A DNA stretch of 64,000 nt from NCBI GenBank assembly GCA_035712345.1, contig DASTAY010000048.1, positions 1-64,000 on the forward strand, given 5' to 3'. Each line of letters starts with the position of its first letter. Position 1 is the stretch's first letter. Below the pieces are notes generated by a model, which was given only the letters and a program-made list of their open reading frames with translations, was not told where the DNA came from and ran no database searches. The DNA is from VRUE01 sp035712345 (GTDB taxonomy: Bacteria > Actinomycetota > Thermoleophilia > Solirubrobacterales > 70-9). A program made the position numbers and the translations under genes. Shown in pieces: positions 51,530-61,063 of this stretch.

Positions 51530-53707
51530 ATGCTCGACCTGCCGCGCTACCTGCTGGGCGTCGTCGAGATCTGCCTGCTCGGCGGCTTCGCCTGGCTCGG
51601 CGGATCGGCGCTGCGCTACCGCCTGCTCCCCGGGTTTTCCGGAGCTCCGGGATATCTCGCCACCGCTCTTCTCGCCCTGGCTCTCCTGATCTGGCCGGCT
51701 GAGCTCCTCGGCAGCTTCGGGCTATTTGCGCCAGTGCCCTTCCTGATCTGCGTCGGAGTTGTCGGCTTTGTCCTTCGGCGAGGCTTGGGGGGAGGGCGGG
51801 GGTGTCCCTCCAGCGCAGCGGCGTCCTCTTTTTCGCCCCTCCGACATTCTCGGACGGGCGCGACCTCTCCCGGCGAAAAACCCAGCAAGCAGGAGGGACA
51901 CCCCCGCCCTCCGACTCACACCGTCGCAGTTGGGATCGCGCTGATCGTCGCGGCCCTGGCCCTCGTCAAGTTCGGCGTCGATGTGCGGGCCAAGCTGTCT
52001 ACGGGTATGACCGGGTTCGACTCGACCTGGTATCACGGCCCGTTCGCGGCCGGGTTCTTTCAGAGCGGCGACACGTGGGGGTTGCACTTCATAGCGCCGC
52101 AGTTCCTGGCCTGGTTCTACCCGGCCAATGCCGAGCTGTTCCACGCGGTGGGCATGCTGGCGTTTGGTCGCGACCTGCTGTCGCCGCTGCTGAATCTCGG
52201 CTGGCTCATCGGCTGTTTGGTGGCCTGTTGGTGCATCGGAAGGCCGTATCGGGTTGCGCCGTGGTCGCTGGCGCTCGGCGCGATTGCGTTGAGCTTGCCT
52301 GTTCTCTCCGACCAAGCCGGGGAAGCGCGCAACGACATCGTCGGGATCTTCTTCCTACTTGCTGCTGTCGCTATCGCCCTCAATGCGTGGGCAACGGCCG
52401 GCGTCGGTTCCGGCCGTGGTCCTTCGCGCATAGTGACGACGAGAAGCGTGAGCGCATTTGCGGTCGTGGGTCTCGCGGCGGGGCTGGCAGCCGGGACCAA
52501 GCTCAACCTCCTCCTCCCCGCAGCTGTTCTCGTCGTGGGGCTTCCGCTGCTGGCGCCAGCCGGACAGCGCTTGCGAGCGTTGATCGCGGGCGCTCTAGCT
52601 GCCCTGGCTGGCGGCGGCTACTGGTACCTGCGCAACCTGATCCACGCCGGCAACCCGCTGCCCTGGTTCGACCACCTCGGCCCGATCTCGCTGCCGGCGC
52701 CCGAACAGGCTCTCGGCGGACGGGAAGGGCACACGGTCGCCGGCTACCTGACCGACGGCTCGGTCTGGTCGGAATGGTTCCTGCCCGGCCTGCACGGCGC
52801 CCTGACGATCCTCTGGCCCATCGTCATCGCGCTCGTCGCCGGAGCCCTGGTGCTCAGCCTCATCCCCCGCAGCCGGGCGCCGTCGAGGTTTGGTCCGCAT
52901 AGCGACCAAAACCTCTACGGCGGTCGGGACTTTGCGCTGCTCCTCGCGGGCCTGACCGGTCTGGCGACGATCGCAGCCTGGCTGATCGCCCCGACTTCGG
53001 CCTCCGGTCCGGACGGCATGCCCCGCGGCTTCGAATCCGGTCTCCGCTACCTCGCCCCGGCTCTAGTGCTCGGCTTCGCACTGCTGCCAATCGTGCTCTC
53101 TATCCGGCTTCGGGGGGCGGGTGTGGGGTGTCCCCCGGCGCAGCGGCGTCCTCTTTTTCGCCCCGCCGAGGCCATCGGACGCACGCAATCTCATCAGGCG
53201 AAAAACCCAGCAAGCCGGGGGACACCCCACACCCGCCCCCTTGCATTGGGGTTGATCGCACTCCTGGCCGCGATCGCGATCGGCTACCCGATCCAGCGCC
53301 ACTACCTGCAGAACCGCTACGCGAACCCCAGCTTCGCCGCCCCCGGCCTAAACGCCGCTTTCGAATGGGCCGACGCCATCTCAGGCGCCCGCATCGCGAC
53401 GACCTCGACGCGCCAATACCCCCTTTTCGGAACCGACCTCTCCAACCACGTCCAGTACGTCGGCGAACGCACCCCCCACGGGGGCTTCGTCGCCCCGACC
53501 ACCTGCCGCCAATGGCGTCGCCTCCTCGACGAAAACCACTACGACTACGTGATCGCCACCCGCGACCGCATCGAACCTGGCAAGCCTCCATACCCCGACA
53601 CCGCCCGCTGGACCGAAGGACCCGACGCCGAGCCCATCCTCCGCAAACCCCCCACGGTCGTCTTCAAGCTGACGGCCCCGCTGGATCCGTCGGCCTGCCC
53701 CGGTTGA
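51530..53707 (+). CDS. GT-C-like polytopic membrane protein interrupted by three in-frame palindromic repeats
   Basis: 725 residues, about 11-12 hydrophobic helices. Features that suggest a GT-C glycosyltransferase: DSTWYHGPFAAGFFQSGD after an early helix pair (acidic catalytic-type loop), GTKLNLLLPAAVL, and WYLRNLIHAGNPLPWFDHLG as in GT39/ArnT-like proteins. The C-terminal soluble end (YVIATRDRIEPGKPPYP, VVFKL) is typical of this group. Three palindromes lie in loops (51791-51912, 52878-52922, 53113-53240) and are translated as about 40, 15 and 43 residues of Pro/Arg/Ser-rich sequence. The gene may still work, since all hydrophobic helices remain in one frame. Confidence 0.8.
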   Translation: MLDLPRYLLGVVEICLLGGFAWLGGSALRYRLLPGFSGAPGYLATALLALALLIWPAELLGSFGLFAPVPFLICVGVVGFVLRRGLGGGRGCPSSAAASSFSPLRHSRTGATSPGEKPSKQEGHPRPPTHTVAVGIALIVAALALVKFGVDVRAKLSTGMTGFDSTWYHGPFAAGFFQSGDTWGLHFIAPQFLAWFYPANAELFHAVGMLAFGRDLLSPLLNLGWLIGCLVACWCIGRPYRVAPWSLALGAIALSLPVLSDQAGEARNDIVGIFFLLAAVAIALNAWATAGVGSGRGPSRIVTTRSVSAFAVVGLAAGLAAGTKLNLLLPAAVLVVGLPLLAPAGQRLRALIAGALAALAGGGYWYLRNLIHAGNPLPWFDHLGPISLPAPEQALGGREGHTVAGYLTDGSVWSEWFLPGLHGALTILWPIVIALVAGALVLSLIPRSRAPSRFGPHSDQNLYGGRDFALLLAGLTGLATIAAWLIAPTSASGPDGMPRGFESGLRYLAPALVLGFALLPIVLSIRLRGAGVGCPPAQRRPLFRPAEAIGRTQSHQAKNPASRGTPHTRPLALGLIALLAAIAIGYPIQRHYLQNRYANPSFAAPGLNAAFEWADAISGARIATTSTRQYPLFGTDLSNHVQYVGERTPHGGFVAPTTCRQWRRLLDENHYDYVIATRDRIEPGKPPYPDTARWTEGPDAEPILRKPPTVVFKLTAPLDPSACPG
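51791..51912. repeat. Palindromic repeat family A, copy 3 (inside the GT-C-like gene)
   Basis: 21-bp perfect arms (51791-51811 and 51892-51912). The core (AGCGCAGCGGCGTCC, TTTTTCGCCCC, CGGCGAAAAACCCAGCAAGC) is the reverse complement of copies 1 and 2. Confidence 0.8.
52878..52922. repeat. 45-bp palindrome (family E, copy 2), inside the GT-C-like gene
   Basis: Same length and sequence as 46775-46819 with a few changes (CGAGGTTTGGTCCGCATAGC). Read in a different phase from the comEC copy. Confidence 0.8.
53113..53240. repeat. Palindromic repeat family A, copy 4 (inside the GT-C-like gene)
   Basis: 26-bp perfect arms (53113-53138 and 53215-53240) differing from those of copy 3 on both sides in a complementary way. 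The core shares AGCGGCGTCCTCTTTTTCGC and GGCGAAAAACCCAGCAAGCC with copy 3. Confidence 0.8.
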
Positions 53708-53783
53708 CGTAGCGCGGCGGGCCCGTCGCTCCAAGCTGAAGACGACGGATGCGGTCCATCGGGCGTGGATCGCCGGCGATCCT

Positions 53784-53879
53784 CCCGCGGGTGGCGCGGT
53801 GGCGGGGGTCCCCCATAGCGGAGGGCGCGCGAAGCGCGTCCGAGCACATGGGGGAGGCCGCCGCGACAGGACCCGCGGG
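53784..53879. repeat. Palindromic repeat family D, copy 3, upstream of lepA
   Basis: Ends CCCGCGGGT and ACCCGCGGG; shares the GGGTGGCGC left end and the GCGACAGGACCCGCG right end with the maf copy, but has a different centre with its own hairpin (GGCGCGCGAAGCGCG). The rest of the gap 53708-53909 shows no gene. Confidence 0.65.
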
Positions 53880-53909
53880 CTGACCGCTCCCGCCATACTC
53901 CGCTCCCCG

Positions 53910-55702
<1,793 letters not shown>

Positions 55703-55703
<1 letters not shown>

Positions 55704-55774
55704 GGGTCGGGCACCGCTCCCAAAACGCTCGGCAGGAGCCTCGCTGGAGTGTTTTGGGAGAGGTGCCCGACCCC
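55703..55774. repeat. Palindromic repeat family C, copy 2, after lepA
   Basis: Begins at the last base of the lepA stop. Outer arms GGGGTCGGGCACC / GGTGCCCGACCCC and inner CTCCCAAAAC / GTTTTGGGAG. The core is the inverse of the copy after proB. Confidence 0.75.
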
Positions 55775-55790
55775 CTTTCCCCGGTGCCTC

Positions 55791-55796
55791 TAGACT
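55791..55796 (+). promoter_or_regulatory. -10 box of the dehydratase pair
   Basis: TAGACT, 9 bases, ATG at 55806. Confidence 0.55.
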
Positions 55797-55805
55797 GCCG
55801 CCGCT

Positions 55806-56264
55806 ATGAGCATCAAGACCGAGGCAGTTGGCAAGGAGTGGCCCGCCACGACGTATGAGGTGGGCAAGGAGAAGATCGGCGAGTACGCGCGGGTGATCGG
55901 GATCGAGAACCCGGTCCACTTCGACCGCGAGGCGGCAAGGGCGGCCGGCTACCGCGACGTCGTCGCGCCGCCGATGTTCTGCGTCGTCTACAGCGCGCCG
56001 GCCCTGGGCCCGGCGATGTTCGACCCCGAGGTGGGGATGAACTTCGCCGCCATGGTGCACGGCGGGCAGCAGTTCGAGTGGGCCGAGCCGGCCTGCTCGG
56101 GCGACGAGATCACGACCTCGGCCAAGTGCCTGCAGATCTTCGAAAAAGAGGGCAGGGACGGCAAGCCGAACAACGGCTTCTACGTCTTCGAGACCGTCTC
56201 GGTCAACCAGGACGGCGCCGAGGTCGTGCGCGGCACCTGGACCAACATCGTGAGGGGGGTCTGA
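55806..56264 (+). CDS. HadA-like subunit of a (3R)-hydroxyacyl dehydratase
   Basis: 152 residues of the FAS1-type dehydratase / MaoC N-terminal fold: YEVGKEKIGEYARVIG, NPVHFDREAARAAGYRDVVAPPMF, HGGQQFEWAEPACSGDEIT, FYVFETVSVNQDGAEVVRG. In mycobacterial HadAB this subunit is the substrate-binding, non-catalytic partner. Its stop lies one base before the ATG of the next gene, so a heterodimer is expected. It may serve fatty-acid elongation. Confidence 0.88.
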   Translation: MSIKTEAVGKEWPATTYEVGKEKIGEYARVIGIENPVHFDREAARAAGYRDVVAPPMFCVVYSAPALGPAMFDPEVGMNFAAMVHGGQQFEWAEPACSGDEITTSAKCLQIFEKEGRDGKPNNGFYVFETVSVNQDGAEVVRGTWTNIVRGV

Positions 56265-56265
56265 G

Positions 56266-56661
56266 ATGGCGGAGCTGAGCGCGGGAGACCAGATCCCGGA
56301 GCTGAAGGTGACTCCGGACAAATACCTGCCGCACCGCTACGCCGGCGCCTCGGGCGACTTCAACCCGATCCACATCGACCCCGAGTTCGCCAAGGCGGTC
56401 GGGTTGCCGAACACGATCCTGCACGGCCTCTACATGATGGGTCTCGTCGCCCGCGCCAGTGCCGAAGCGGCCGGCGGCGGCGATCCCCGCTCGCTGAAGC
56501 GGCTCTCGGTCGAGTTCCGCGGCATGGGCGCGCCGGAGACCGAGATCGCCGTGACCGGCACGGTTCGCTCGATCGAGGACGGCAAGGTCCTGATCGACGT
56601 CGTCGCCGCCCAGGGCGACAGCGTGACGATCAAGAATGCGGAGGCGGAAATCGAGCTGTAA
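56266..56661 (+). CDS. HadB-like MaoC dehydratase, catalytic subunit
   Basis: 131 residues, hot-dog fold. The hydratase-2 motif is complete (RYAGASGDFNPIHIDPEFA, with catalytic Asp and His), followed by LPNTILHGLYMMGLVAR. With the preceding HadA-like subunit it would dehydrate (3R)-hydroxyacyl thioesters. No FAS-II gene lies nearby; a repeat follows the stop. Confidence 0.9.
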   Translation: MAELSAGDQIPELKVTPDKYLPHRYAGASGDFNPIHIDPEFAKAVGLPNTILHGLYMMGLVARASAEAAGGGDPRSLKRLSVEFRGMGAPETEIAVTGTVRSIEDGKVLIDVVAAQGDSVTIKNAEAEIEL

Positions 56662-56666
56662 GCGGT

Positions 56667-56795
56667 GGAGGGAGGGCGGGGGCGCCCCTCCTGCTTGCTG
56701 GGTTTTTCGCCCGCGAGGTTGCGGCCGTCCGAGAGCGTTATCGGGGCGAAAAACAGGGACGCCGCTGCGCTGGAGGGGCGCCCCCGCCCTCCCTT
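56667..56795. repeat. Palindromic repeat family A, copy 2, between hadB and hrcA
   Basis: 129 bp with arms of about 22 bp (GGAGGGAGGGCGGGGGCGCC / complementary right arm ending at 56795) and the family core TGCTTGCTGGGTTTTTCGCC and GGGCGAAAAA. It starts six bases after the stop codon and ends just before the hrcA -10 box. Confidence 0.8.
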
Positions 56796-56796
56796 C

Positions 56797-56802
56797 TAGA
56801 CT
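56797..56802 (+). promoter_or_regulatory. -10 box of hrcA
   Basis: TAGACT, 8 bases, ATG at 56811. No CIRCE operator is seen in the gap. Confidence 0.55.
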
Positions 56803-56810
56803 TCGAAGCG

Positions 56811-57833
56811 ATGCTTTCCGAGCGACAGGAGCTGATCCTCAGGCTTGTGGTGGATGCCTATCTGGCGTCGGGCAAGCCTGTGGCGTCCAAGGCGATAGCG
56901 GAGAGCCGTGAGGTGGAGTGGGGGCCGTCGACTGTTCGGGCGGAGTTGGCGGGGCTCGAGGCGGCGGGGTACCTGAGCCATCCGCATACCTCGGCGGGGC
57001 GGGTCCCGACCGAGGTCGGATATCGCTATTACGTCGACCGCCTGATCGAGTCCGGTTCGCCGAAGGCGGATGCGGGGGTCGAGCTGGAGCTGTCGCGTCT
57101 GCGGCGCGAGATCGACGCGGCGATGCGGGAGACGACCGCCGCGCTGGCCCAGGTGAACGACCTGATGGCGCTCGCCACGGCGCCCGCGCCCGCAACGGCG
57201 ACGATCCACCGGGTCGAGGTCCTGCGCCTGCAGCCGAATGAGGTGATGGCGATCGCGATCGCCTCGACGGGGGCGATCGCCAAGCGGGTCTTCGAGTTCG
57301 ACCGGCCGGTGGACCCGGGCCTGGTCGAGTGGGCGTCGAGCTACCTGAACGAGTCGCTCACCGGCATGGGCGTGGGTGCACGGATGATCGCCAACCGGCT
57401 CGCCGACCCCGAGCTCGGCCCGGTCGAGGCCGGCTTCGTCGCCACGCTCGGCCCGGCCTTCACCGAGCTCGAGCAGGAGACCGGAGAGAGCCTCTACATG
57501 GAGGGTGCCTCGCGACTGCTCTCCGAGGGGCACCGCGGCGACCTGCCCGGCGCCGACCGCCTGATGACCGCGCTGGAGCGGCGTGCGGGCGTGCTCGGCA
57601 TGCTGCGCTCCGCCCTCGACGAGCGTTCGGTCTTCCTCTGGATCGGCGGCGAGAACCCGCAGCCGGAGCTGCGCTCGGTCAGCGTCGTCGGCGCTAACTA
57701 CGGGCTCGCCCATCGCAATCTCGGCGCGGTCGGCGTGGTCGGGCCACTGCGCATGGACTACGCCACCGCGATCGCCTCGGTGCGCGGCGCGGCGCGCGAG
57801 CTGTCGCGCTACTGCGAGTCGGTCTACGGCTGA
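56811..57833 (+). CDS. hrcA: Heat-shock repressor HrcA
   Basis: 340 residues. N-terminal winged helix (LSERQELILRLVVDAYLASG, GPSTVRAELAGLEAAGYL, HTSAGRVPTEVGYRYYVD), then the GAF-like domain and the inserted dimerising region, ending VVGPLRMDYATAIASV. It represses chaperone genes through CIRCE. Its stop overlaps the dnaJ start. Confidence 0.97.
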   Translation: MLSERQELILRLVVDAYLASGKPVASKAIAESREVEWGPSTVRAELAGLEAAGYLSHPHTSAGRVPTEVGYRYYVDRLIESGSPKADAGVELELSRLRREIDAAMRETTAALAQVNDLMALATAPAPATATIHRVEVLRLQPNEVMAIAIASTGAIAKRVFEFDRPVDPGLVEWASSYLNESLTGMGVGARMIANRLADPELGPVEAGFVATLGPAFTELEQETGESLYMEGASRLLSEGHRGDLPGADRLMTALERRAGVLGMLRSALDERSVFLWIGGENPQPELRSVSVVGANYGLAHRNLGAVGVVGPLRMDYATAIASVRGAARELSRYCESVYG

Positions 57834-58495
57834 TGCCCGACGACTACTACGAGATCCTCGGCGTCGGCCGCGACGCCAACAAAGCGGAGGTGAAGACGGC
57901 CTTCCGCAAGCTTGCCCGCGAGCTCCACCCGGACGTGAACAACCACGACCCCGACGCCGAGGAGAAGTTCAAGGCGGCGGCGGAAGCCTACGAGGTGCTC
58001 TCGGACCCCGAGCGGCGGCGCGCCTACGACACCTATGGCCCCGACGGCCTGCGCGGCGCCGGCGCCCCCGGTGGTTTCGGCTCGGTCGAGGACATCTTCC
58101 AGGCCTTCTTCGGCGGCAACTTCAGCTTCGAGGTGCGCCGCGGCCCGATGCGTGGCCAGGACCTGATCCATCAGGTCGAGATCACCGCCGTCGAGGCGAT
58201 GCTGGGCACGAAGATCAAGGCGCCCAGCCACGAGGGCGAGCGCGAGATCGAGCTGCCGCCGGGGGTCCAGCCGGGCAGCCAGTTCGCGCTGCGCGGCCAC
58301 GGCATGCCCGGCGCCAACGGCGGTCCCCCTGGCGACATGGTGATCGCGGTGCAGGTGATCGTGCCCGAGCAGCTCTCCGAGGAGCAGCGTGAGCTGGTGG
58401 AGAGGCTGGGGGAGACCCTGGGGCCCGACAACCTGCGCTCGCGACAGGGCGCCGAGGACAGCTTCTTCAGCCGCATGCGCAGAGCCTTCGGTTGA
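57833..58495 (+). CDS. dnaJ: Minimal DnaJ-like co-chaperone lacking the zinc-finger domain
   Basis: 220 residues. The J domain (1-65) has the HPD (ELHPDVNN); a short Gly/Phe linker (65-100) follows. One C-terminal beta domain (about 105-195: EITAVEAMLGTKIKAP, ELPPGVQPGSQFALRGHGMP, PPGDMVIAVQVIVPEQLSEE) matches the second CTD of DnaJ. The four CxxCxGxG zinc motifs and the first CTD are absent, so it is shorter than DnaJ (about 370) and CbpA (about 300). It should stimulate DnaK ATPase but hold clients differently. Confidence 0.88.
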   Translation: MPDDYYEILGVGRDANKAEVKTAFRKLARELHPDVNNHDPDAEEKFKAAAEAYEVLSDPERRRAYDTYGPDGLRGAGAPGGFGSVEDIFQAFFGGNFSFEVRRGPMRGQDLIHQVEITAVEAMLGTKIKAPSHEGEREIELPPGVQPGSQFALRGHGMPGANGGPPGDMVIAVQVIVPEQLSEEQRELVERLGETLGPDNLRSRQGAEDSFFSRMRRAFG

Positions 58496-59334
58496 TCCGG
58501 CTGGCGGTCCGCTGCCGTCCCGAGCTCGCCGAGCTGGTGCTCGCCGAGCTGGCGGTGCTGGCGCCGAACGGGGTCGAGGAGGAGACCGGTTCCGGCTACG
58601 TGGAGTACGCGATCTACGGCGGCGAGGGCGAGCTGCCGGAGCTCGGTGAGATCGAGGCGGCCGCGGGCGATGGCCTGGTCGAGGTGGTCTCGACCGTCGT
58701 GCCCGACGATTGGGCCGATCGCTGGCAGGACTTCCACAAGCCGCTCCTCGTCGGCGGCCGCCTCTGGCTGCGCCCGTCGTGGGAGCAGCCCCACGAGGGC
58801 GCAATCGACGTGGTCGTCGACCCCGGCCGCGCCTTCGGCACCGGCGCCCACCCGACCACCCGCCTCTGCCTCGAGCTGCTGCTCGAGCTGGAGCAAGCTG
58901 GACAGGCCCACGGCCCGCTGACCGACCTCGGCACCGGCTCCGGCGTCCTCGCAATCGCAGCCGCCAAGCTCGGCTGGGGCCCCGTCGCCGGCTACGACCA
59001 CGAGCAAGCTGCCATTGAAGCCGCTGGATCCAACGCAACCATCAACGGCGTCTCCGTCAGCTTCGAGCAGCTCAATCTCCGCGAGCGCCTGCCCGACCTC
59101 GGCCCGACCGTGGTCGCCAACATGACGACCCCGGTCCTGAAGGCGGTGGCAGGCCTGCTGCCGAACGACGAAGCGCGGCGGGGGAGGATCACCACCCTCG
59201 TCTGCTCAGGCATCCTCCCCACCGAGCTGGACGAGGTCGTGTCAGCGTTTGTTCCCCACGGTTTCGCCGAGGTCGAGCGCCGCATCGACGGCGACTGGGC
59301 GGCCCTGCTTTTGCGCAACCCCGATGCAGGGTAA
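58492..59334 (+). CDS. prmA: Ribosomal protein L11 methyltransferase-like protein
   Basis: 280 residues, TTG start overlapping the dnaJ stop (TTGA). The PrmA-type N-terminal domain, then AFGTGAHPTTRLCLELL and the SAM site LTDLGTGSGVLAIAAAKLG (near 145). The post-motif reads VANMTTPVL where PrmA usually has NIxxxP. The hrcA-dnaJ-prmA order is a common heat-shock operon arrangement. Confidence 0.92.
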   Translation: MIRLAVRCRPELAELVLAELAVLAPNGVEEETGSGYVEYAIYGGEGELPELGEIEAAAGDGLVEVVSTVVPDDWADRWQDFHKPLLVGGRLWLRPSWEQPHEGAIDVVVDPGRAFGTGAHPTTRLCLELLLELEQAGQAHGPLTDLGTGSGVLAIAAAKLGWGPVAGYDHEQAAIEAAGSNATINGVSVSFEQLNLRERLPDLGPTVVANMTTPVLKAVAGLLPNDEARRGRITTLVCSGILPTELDEVVSAFVPHGFAEVERRIDGDWAALLLRNPDAG

Positions 59335-59352
59335 ATCGACCGCCGGGTCGAA

Positions 59353-59358
59353 TATGGT
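59353..59358 (+). promoter_or_regulatory. -10 box of the DUF2269-like gene
   Basis: TATGGT, 8 bases, ATG at 59367. Confidence 0.45.
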
Positions 59359-59366
59359 CCCCGCTG

Positions 59367-59858
59367 ATGCCGCTCGCTTCGATCGTCGATCCCGGCTACA
59401 AGATCGCGCTGTTCCTGCACATCCTCGCGGTCGTGCTGGCGTTCGGGCCGACCTTTGGCTATGGGTTCTTCGTCGCCGCCGCGGAGGGTGCGGCGCCGAG
59501 GAGCGTGCCGACCGTGCTGCGTGGCGTGCAGACGGTCGATCGCTATCTGGTGCAGCCCGGGCTGATCATCGTGCTGCTGGCGGGGATCTACCTGCTGGCC
59601 GACGGGCCCTGGGATGCGAGTGACGCGTTCATCAGCGTCGGGTTCCTCGCGATCATCGTGCTCTTCGGCCTCTCGCACGCGTTCTTTCGGCCGCAGACGG
59701 CCAAGGCGCTGGAGCTCGCCGAGCGCGATCTCGGGGCCGGCGACACGCTCGGCGCCGAGTACGGGGCCGTCTCGAAGAGGCTTGCGGACGTCGGCAAACT
59801 CGCCGGCCTGATCGTCGCCGTGACGATCTTCTTCATGGCTTACAAACCCTTCCTCTAG
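59367..59858 (+). CDS. DUF2269-like integral membrane protein
   Basis: 163 residues, four hydrophobic helices (about 13-35, 60-80, 88-106, 142-160). The start YKIALFLHILAVVLAFGPTFGYGFF, with a His in the first helix, fits the DUF2269 family of predicted membrane proteins. No function is known. Confidence 0.75.
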   Translation: MPLASIVDPGYKIALFLHILAVVLAFGPTFGYGFFVAAAEGAAPRSVPTVLRGVQTVDRYLVQPGLIIVLLAGIYLLADGPWDASDAFISVGFLAIIVLFGLSHAFFRPQTAKALELAERDLGAGDTLGAEYGAVSKRLADVGKLAGLIVAVTIFFMAYKPFL

Positions 59859-59870
59859 GCGAATCGAGCC

Positions 59871-60692
59871 CTGGACGCGTCCCGTCCGATCGCGATGTTC
59901 GATTCCGGGGTCGGTGGGCTCACCGTGCTCCACGAGTGCCTGGTCTCCCTGCCCGAGGAGGACTTCGTCTACCTCGGCGACACGGCGATGTTCCCCTACG
60001 GCAGGCGCGATCCCGGGCGGCTGCGCGAGCGCATCCGCGAGATCTCGGACCTGCTCCTCCGCGACGGCGCGAAGCTGTTGGTCATCGCCTGCAACACGGC
60101 GACCTCGATCGGCGAGGGAGTGGCGCGGGAGGTCGCCGCCGAGCACGGCGTGGAGGTGGTGCCCGTGGTCGAGCCACAGGCGGAGATCGCCGCAGCGATC
60201 ACCGACAACCGCCGCGTCGGCGTTCTCGCCACCCCGAACACGGTCGCGAGCGGCGCCTACAGGCGCGCGCTCGAGGCCCAGGGCCGGGCCCTGCAGGTGA
60301 CCGAGGTCGAGGCGCCCGACCTCGCCCCCTTCATCCAGGACGGCTCGCCCTTCGACCAGGCGGTCGTCGACATGGCGCGCTCCTACTGCGCGCCGTTGAA
60401 GCGGGCGGAGGTCGACACGCTGATCCTCGGCTGCACCCACTACCCGCTGGTGGCGCCGATGCTGCAGCGCATCCTCGGCCGCGACGTGCGCCTGGTCAGC
60501 GGCGGCCATGCGGTCGCCGCCGCCGCCCAGCGCGCCCTGGTGCGCGCCGGCCTGGCCCGCCCCGCGGACGGCGAAGGGAACTACCGCTTTCTCTGCAGCG
60601 GCGACATCGAGTCCTTCCGCGAGCTCGGCACCCGCTTCCTGCAGATGCCCCTCGGGGAGGTCGAGCGTGTCGACATCTCCGGGCATTGCTGA
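59871..60692 (+). CDS. murI: Glutamate racemase
   Basis: 265 residues from ATG 59895 or 273 from CTG 59871. The family begins with a strand (RPIxxFDSGVGG) and the frame upstream of the ATG reads DASRPIA, so the ATG would cut the strand in half; I favour the CTG. The two catalytic Cys are in ACNTATS and GCTHYPL. It makes D-glutamate for peptidoglycan. Confidence 0.93.
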   Translation: MDASRPIAMFDSGVGGLTVLHECLVSLPEEDFVYLGDTAMFPYGRRDPGRLRERIREISDLLLRDGAKLLVIACNTATSIGEGVAREVAAEHGVEVVPVVEPQAEIAAAITDNRRVGVLATPNTVASGAYRRALEAQGRALQVTEVEAPDLAPFIQDGSPFDQAVVDMARSYCAPLKRAEVDTLILGCTHYPLVAPMLQRILGRDVRLVSGGHAVAAAAQRALVRAGLARPADGEGNYRFLCSGDIESFRELGTRFLQMPLGEVERVDISGHC

Positions 60693-60811
60693 GCGGTCGC
60701 GACGAAGGATTTTCAGTTTCGGTCGTTTCTGCACCCACCTGCGCGCCCCGGCCCGGCAAGCTTGGGGCCATGACGACGACCATTGCAGCGATTCCATCCG
60801 GCAATACCGTA

Positions 60812-60817
60812 TATACT
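60812..60817 (+). promoter_or_regulatory. -10 box and operator-like palindrome of the vapBC module
   Basis: TATACT, 6 bases, GTG at 60824; it overlaps the palindrome GTATATAC, a plausible VapB half-site for autoregulation. Confidence 0.5.
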
Positions 60818-60823
60818 CCCCCT

Positions 60824-61060
60824 GTGGCCAAGGTGATGATCTCAATGCCCGACGATCTGCTCGAGCGCCTCGACGCGCAGGCGCGCGCAAACCGCGAGAC
60901 GCGCAGCGGCTTCCTGCGCCGCCTCGCCGAGCGCGAGCTGGCGGGCGCTCGCGCGACCGAGCGCCGGGAGATCGAAGCACTGATGAACAAAACCCTGGTC
61001 CCCGAGGGTCTTGGTGGAGACGCCGCTCGGCTGATCCGCGAAGACCGGGAATCGCACTGA
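60824..61060 (+). CDS. VapB-like ribbon-helix-helix antitoxin
   Basis: 78 residues from the GTG favoured by the promoter position; upstream ATG codons exist in frame (from 60771). The RHH core VAKVMISMPDDLLERLDAQA, then ETRSGFLRRLAEREL, is typical, followed by a toxin-binding helix and tail. Three bases separate it from the toxin gene. Confidence 0.85.
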   Translation: MAKVMISMPDDLLERLDAQARANRETRSGFLRRLAERELAGARATERREIEALMNKTLVPEGLGGDAARLIREDRESH

Positions 61061-61063
61061 CCG

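Noticed and set aside
51530..53707. Splitting the GT-C-like frame into several genes at the repeats
   Set aside because: Hydrophobic helices and family-like segments continue in the same frame on both sides of every repeat, and no starts with promoters or ribosome sites are found at the breaks.
56662..56810. CIRCE operator before hrcA
   Set aside because: No TTAGCACTC-N9-GAGTGCTAA-like repeat; the gap is a family A element followed by the promoter.
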